Below, piece after piece: positions 61,635-64,000 of a DNA stretch of 64,000 nt. The stretch is from the NCBI RefSeq assembly GCF_030711595.1, contig NZ_JAUJUJ010000002.1:157107-221106 (forward strand), given 5' to 3'. The notes beneath the pieces are model-generated. The model was not told where the DNA came from. It worked only from the letters and a program-made list of their open reading frames with translations, and did no database searches. The stretch comes from Stenotrophomonas sp. YIM B06876 (lineage in GTDB: Bacteria > Pseudomonadota > Gammaproteobacteria > Xanthomonadales > Xanthomonadaceae). Made by a program: the position numbers and the translations under genes. Within the stretch, counting starts at the first letter, position 1; each line of letters starts with the position of its first letter.

Positions 61635-62759
61635 ATGTTGAAAAAAATCCGTACGGTCGCCGCCGTAGCGCTGCTGACCGTGACGACCTACGCTGTCGCT
61701 GTGGAAATGAATCGGTCCCACCCTGACACCTATGTGGTGCGCAAGGGCGACACGCTGTGGGATATTTCCGCCCGCTTCCTGACCAAACCCTGGCTCTGGC
61801 CGGAGATCTGGCAGGCCAATCCACAGGTCAAGAACCCGCACCTGATTTACCCGGGTGACGTATTGAGCCTGGCCTATCTGGACCGCGTGGTGGCCCGGCC
61901 CGGCGCCCGCAACGAGGCGCCGATCAATGCCATTCCACTGTCCGAAGTGGAACCGTTCCTGAAGAACCTCACCGTGGTCGACAGCTTCAAGCAGCTGCCC
62001 TACGTCGTGGGCCTGGAAGACAATCGCCTCCGCGCCAGTGCCGGCCAGCTGGCCTATGTGGTCGGTCTGGAAAACGCACAACCCGGCCAGCGCTATGCGG
62101 TAGTGCGCCCGACCGTGCGTTTCGGCCTGCCCAAGCCGACCGAGGATCTCGACGCCCGCGGCGAAACCATTCCCGGCAGTGGCAACCTGTGGAAGAACTA
62201 CGTCTCGCCCAGCGAGCGCGGCGAGTTCCTCGGCTACGAGCTGGCCCAGGTCAACGTCGGCACGCTGACCCGTGCCGCCGGAGGCGACAAGCAGGCGGCG
62301 ACACTGATGCTGCAGGACAGTGGCCGGGAAGTGCGCGCCGGCGACCGGATCGTGGCGGTACAGGCCAATCCGTACGATTTGCAGTTCATCCCGCATGCGC
62401 CCGGTACCCAGGCGAACGCCGGTCATCTGCGCGTGTTGGCGGTGGCGGACACCTTCACCTCGGGCGGCCCGCGGGACGTGATCGCGATCTCCGGCGGCGC
62501 CCGTGACGGTATCGACAACGGCACCGTGTTCTCGATCTGGCGCCAGGGCAGTCACGTCACCGATAAAATGCACCACCCGGGTTCGTCGCGGATGGATGAC
62601 GCCCTCACCCCGGGCGCCGGCCGCATCAGCCTGCCGGACGAATATGCCGCCCATGCCATGGTGTTCCGCACCTTTGACAAGGTCAGCTACGCGCTGGTGA
62701 TGGAAGGCACCAAGCCGGCCCGCGTGGGTTACGAGCTCAGGCATCCGGACGCGCAGTAA
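61635..62759 (+). CDS. LysM peptidoglycan-binding domain protein
   Basis: 374-residue secreted protein. Signal peptide (MLKKIRTVAAVALLTVTTYA, cut near AVA), then one LysM domain at about 33-80 (TYVVRKGDTLWDISARFLTK, ending NPHLIYPGDVLSL). The remaining 290 residues have beta-rich repeats with two YVVGLE segments and VQANPYDLQFIPHAPG. The long C-terminal part is conserved in the family but has no named function. Its site between def and dprA is the common one in gammaproteobacteria. Confidence 0.9.
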   Translation: MLKKIRTVAAVALLTVTTYAVAVEMNRSHPDTYVVRKGDTLWDISARFLTKPWLWPEIWQANPQVKNPHLIYPGDVLSLAYLDRVVARPGARNEAPINAIPLSEVEPFLKNLTVVDSFKQLPYVVGLEDNRLRASAGQLAYVVGLENAQPGQRYAVVRPTVRFGLPKPTEDLDARGETIPGSGNLWKNYVSPSERGEFLGYELAQVNVGTLTRAAGGDKQAATLMLQDSGREVRAGDRIVAVQANPYDLQFIPHAPGTQANAGHLRVLAVADTFTSGGPRDVIAISGGARDGIDNGTVFSIWRQGSHVTDKMHHPGSSRMDDALTPGAGRISLPDEYAAHAMVFRTFDKVSYALVMEGTKPARVGYELRHPDAQ

Positions 62760-62788
62760 CCGCTGCGGCAAACTCCTACGATGCAATG

Positions 62789-62819
62789 CGACGGCGCCCG
62801 AGGGCGCCGTCGCCGTTTT
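62789..62819 (+). terminator. Terminator behind the LysM gene
   Basis: CGACGGCGCCC (62789-62799) pairs with GGGCGCCGTCG (62802-62812), followed by CCGTTTTC, 29 bases past the stop. Confidence 0.75.
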
Positions 62820-62836
62820 CGCCGCAGGCTGGCGGC

Positions 62837-64000
62837 ATGGACGATGACGCCGCTTCGAGCCCGAATCCCGAAGACACCGCCGCACTGCTGGCCCTGATCC
62901 TGGCCGGCGGCCGTGGCCAGTCCCGGCGCACCTTGCTGGAGCGCCACGCCAGTCCGGCGGCCGCGCTGGCCGCCGGGCCCGATGCATGGAAAGCCGCCGG
63001 CTGCAGCCCTGAACAGTGCGCGGCCCTGGCAACGCCGGACCGGCATGCCATGCAGCGCGGCCGGGACTGGCTGGAGCGGCCAGGGCATCACCTCGTCGGC
63101 TGGCACAGCCGCGACTACCCGCCATTGCTGCGGCGCAGCCCTACCCCTCCGCTGGCACTGTTCATCGATGGTGACCCCGCCCGGCTCTGGCATCCGTCGA
63201 TCGCCGTGGTGGGCAGCCGCTCGCCCAGCGCCGGGGGGCGGGACAATGCCGCGGATTTCGCCACCGCCTTTGCCCGCGCCGGGTTTGCCATCGCCAGCGG
63301 GCTGGCGACGGGCGTGGACGCGGCCGCCCACCAGGCCGCACTGGCACTTTGCGCGCCCACCTTTGCCGTGATCGGCACCGGGCCGGACCTGACCTATCCC
63401 CGCCACCATCTCCCACTTCACCAGCGCATCGCGCAAAGCGGTGCGGTGGCCAGTGAATATCCGCCGGGCACCGCCGCCCGCCCGGGCCACTTCCCCGCCC
63501 GCAACCGGATCCTGGCCGCTATTTCACTGGGAACGGTGGTGATCGAAGCGGCCGAACGCTCCGGCGCGCTGGTCACCGCCCGGCTGGCGTGCGAAGCAGG
63601 GCGCGAGGTGTTCGCCCTGCCCGGCTCCCTGCACAACCCGATGGCGCGCGGCTGCCATCGCCTGATCCGCGACGGGGCGCAACTGGTCACCCGCCCGGAA
63701 GAGGTGCTGGAGGGGCTGGCTCCGATCGCCCAGGAGCTGGCACAGGCCTTGCGAACCCGCCTCGGCGCCCCCACTGAACAGGCTCAGCCGGCAACCGCGC
63801 CGGTTTTCGACCCACCGGACCGGGACTACCAGCGATTGTGGAAAGCGCTGGGGTATGACCCAACCGGTATGGATTCATTGATCGAGCGAACTGGATTGAC
63901 GGCCGCCACGCTGTCCTCCATGCTGCTGGTCATGGAACTCGATGGACGGGTAGTGGCCGAGCATGGCCGCTATGTCCGCGCCCAAGGGTTCCTTCACCTC
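62837..64000 (+). CDS. dprA: DNA processing protein DprA, cut by window edge
   Basis: Protects incoming single-stranded DNA and loads RecA during natural transformation. 388 codons are in the window without a stop. There is an N-terminal SAM-like helical part, then the Rossmann domain with IAVVGSRSPSAGGRDNAADF, the SGLATGVDAAAHQAAL motif, FPARNRILAAIS and EAAERSGALVTARLA. A C-terminal winged-helix (DRDYQRLWKALGYDPTGMDS) is almost complete. Since DprA is about 370-390 residues, only a few codons are missing. Confidence 0.95.
   Translation, partial: MDDDAASSPNPEDTAALLALILAGGRGQSRRTLLERHASPAAALAAGPDAWKAAGCSPEQCAALATPDRHAMQRGRDWLERPGHHLVGWHSRDYPPLLRRSPTPPLALFIDGDPARLWHPSIAVVGSRSPSAGGRDNAADFATAFARAGFAIASGLATGVDAAAHQAALALCAPTFAVIGTGPDLTYPRHHLPLHQRIAQSGAVASEYPPGTAARPGHFPARNRILAAISLGTVVIEAAERSGALVTARLACEAGREVFALPGSLHNPMARGCHRLIRDGAQLVTRPEEVLEGLAPIAQELAQALRTRLGAPTEQAQPATAPVFDPPDRDYQRLWKALGYDPTGMDSLIERTGLTAATLSSMLLVMELDGRVVAEHGRYVRAQGFLHL

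Overview
The window is a high-GC, gene-dense piece of chromosome from a gammaproteobacterium, most likely of the family Xanthomonadaceae/Lysobacteraceae (Stenotrophomonas, Pseudoxanthomonas, Lysobacter or Luteimonas type). The evidence is the gene order (mreBCD-mrdA-rodA-mltB-rlpA-dacC-ybeD-lipBA; algR-hemC; lptM-dapF-DUF484-xerC-hslVU; def-fmt-rsmB), an SmeT-SmeDEF-like efflux locus, a lone hrpM/opgH gene and high-GC codon usage with long spurious antisense frames. The genus is an inference. I see no phage, insertion sequence, CRISPR array, integrase island or rRNA operon.

Layout. 1-561: start of a tail-specific protease (prc), cut by the window edge. 781-13158: one long minus-strand block for lipoylation (lipA, lipB, a DUF493 gene) and for cell shape and wall (dacC, rlpA, mltB, rodA, mrdA, mreD, mreC, mreB). 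Between rodA and mltB lies a 440-bp gap without a protein gene. It carries a perfect FNR/Anr-type box, a correctly spaced -10 and strong hairpins ending in a U-tract, which is a candidate oxygen-regulated small RNA. 13431-20745: a PfkB kinase, HAD phosphatase, lipoprotein, M1 aminopeptidase, GGDEF protein, ubiE, a yeast-type cytosine deaminase and a small unknown gene. 20801-27385: a tripartite RND efflux system with a divergent TetR regulator and a clear operator.

27471-32318: hslUV, xerC, a DUF484 gene, dapF and lptM. 32384-41704: a DUF454 membrane protein, two S9 prolyl-oligopeptidase-family enzymes flanking an aminotransferase, a lipocalin, a WYL regulator and a DUF481 outer-membrane protein. 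41762-46259: hemC, an AlgR-like LytTR regulator, a carboxylesterase and opgH. 46579-49306: tRNA-Ile(CAT), rpoD, dtd. 49372-58629: a lipid A acyltransferase, a GTP cyclohydrolase II with an unusual N-terminus, two bacterial PH-domain membrane proteins and an LPS/cell-surface group (TagB-like transferase, WaaE-like glycosyltransferase, O-antigen ligase, ArnT-like transferase). 58654-64000: rsmB, fmt, def, a LysM protein and dprA, which runs off the right edge.

Most of the window is conserved housekeeping: envelope growth, lipoate, haem and lysine/peptidoglycan precursor synthesis, translation initiation and proteolysis. The accessory or less-described parts are the candidate small RNA, the efflux operator, the surface-glycan group and a few small genes of unknown role.
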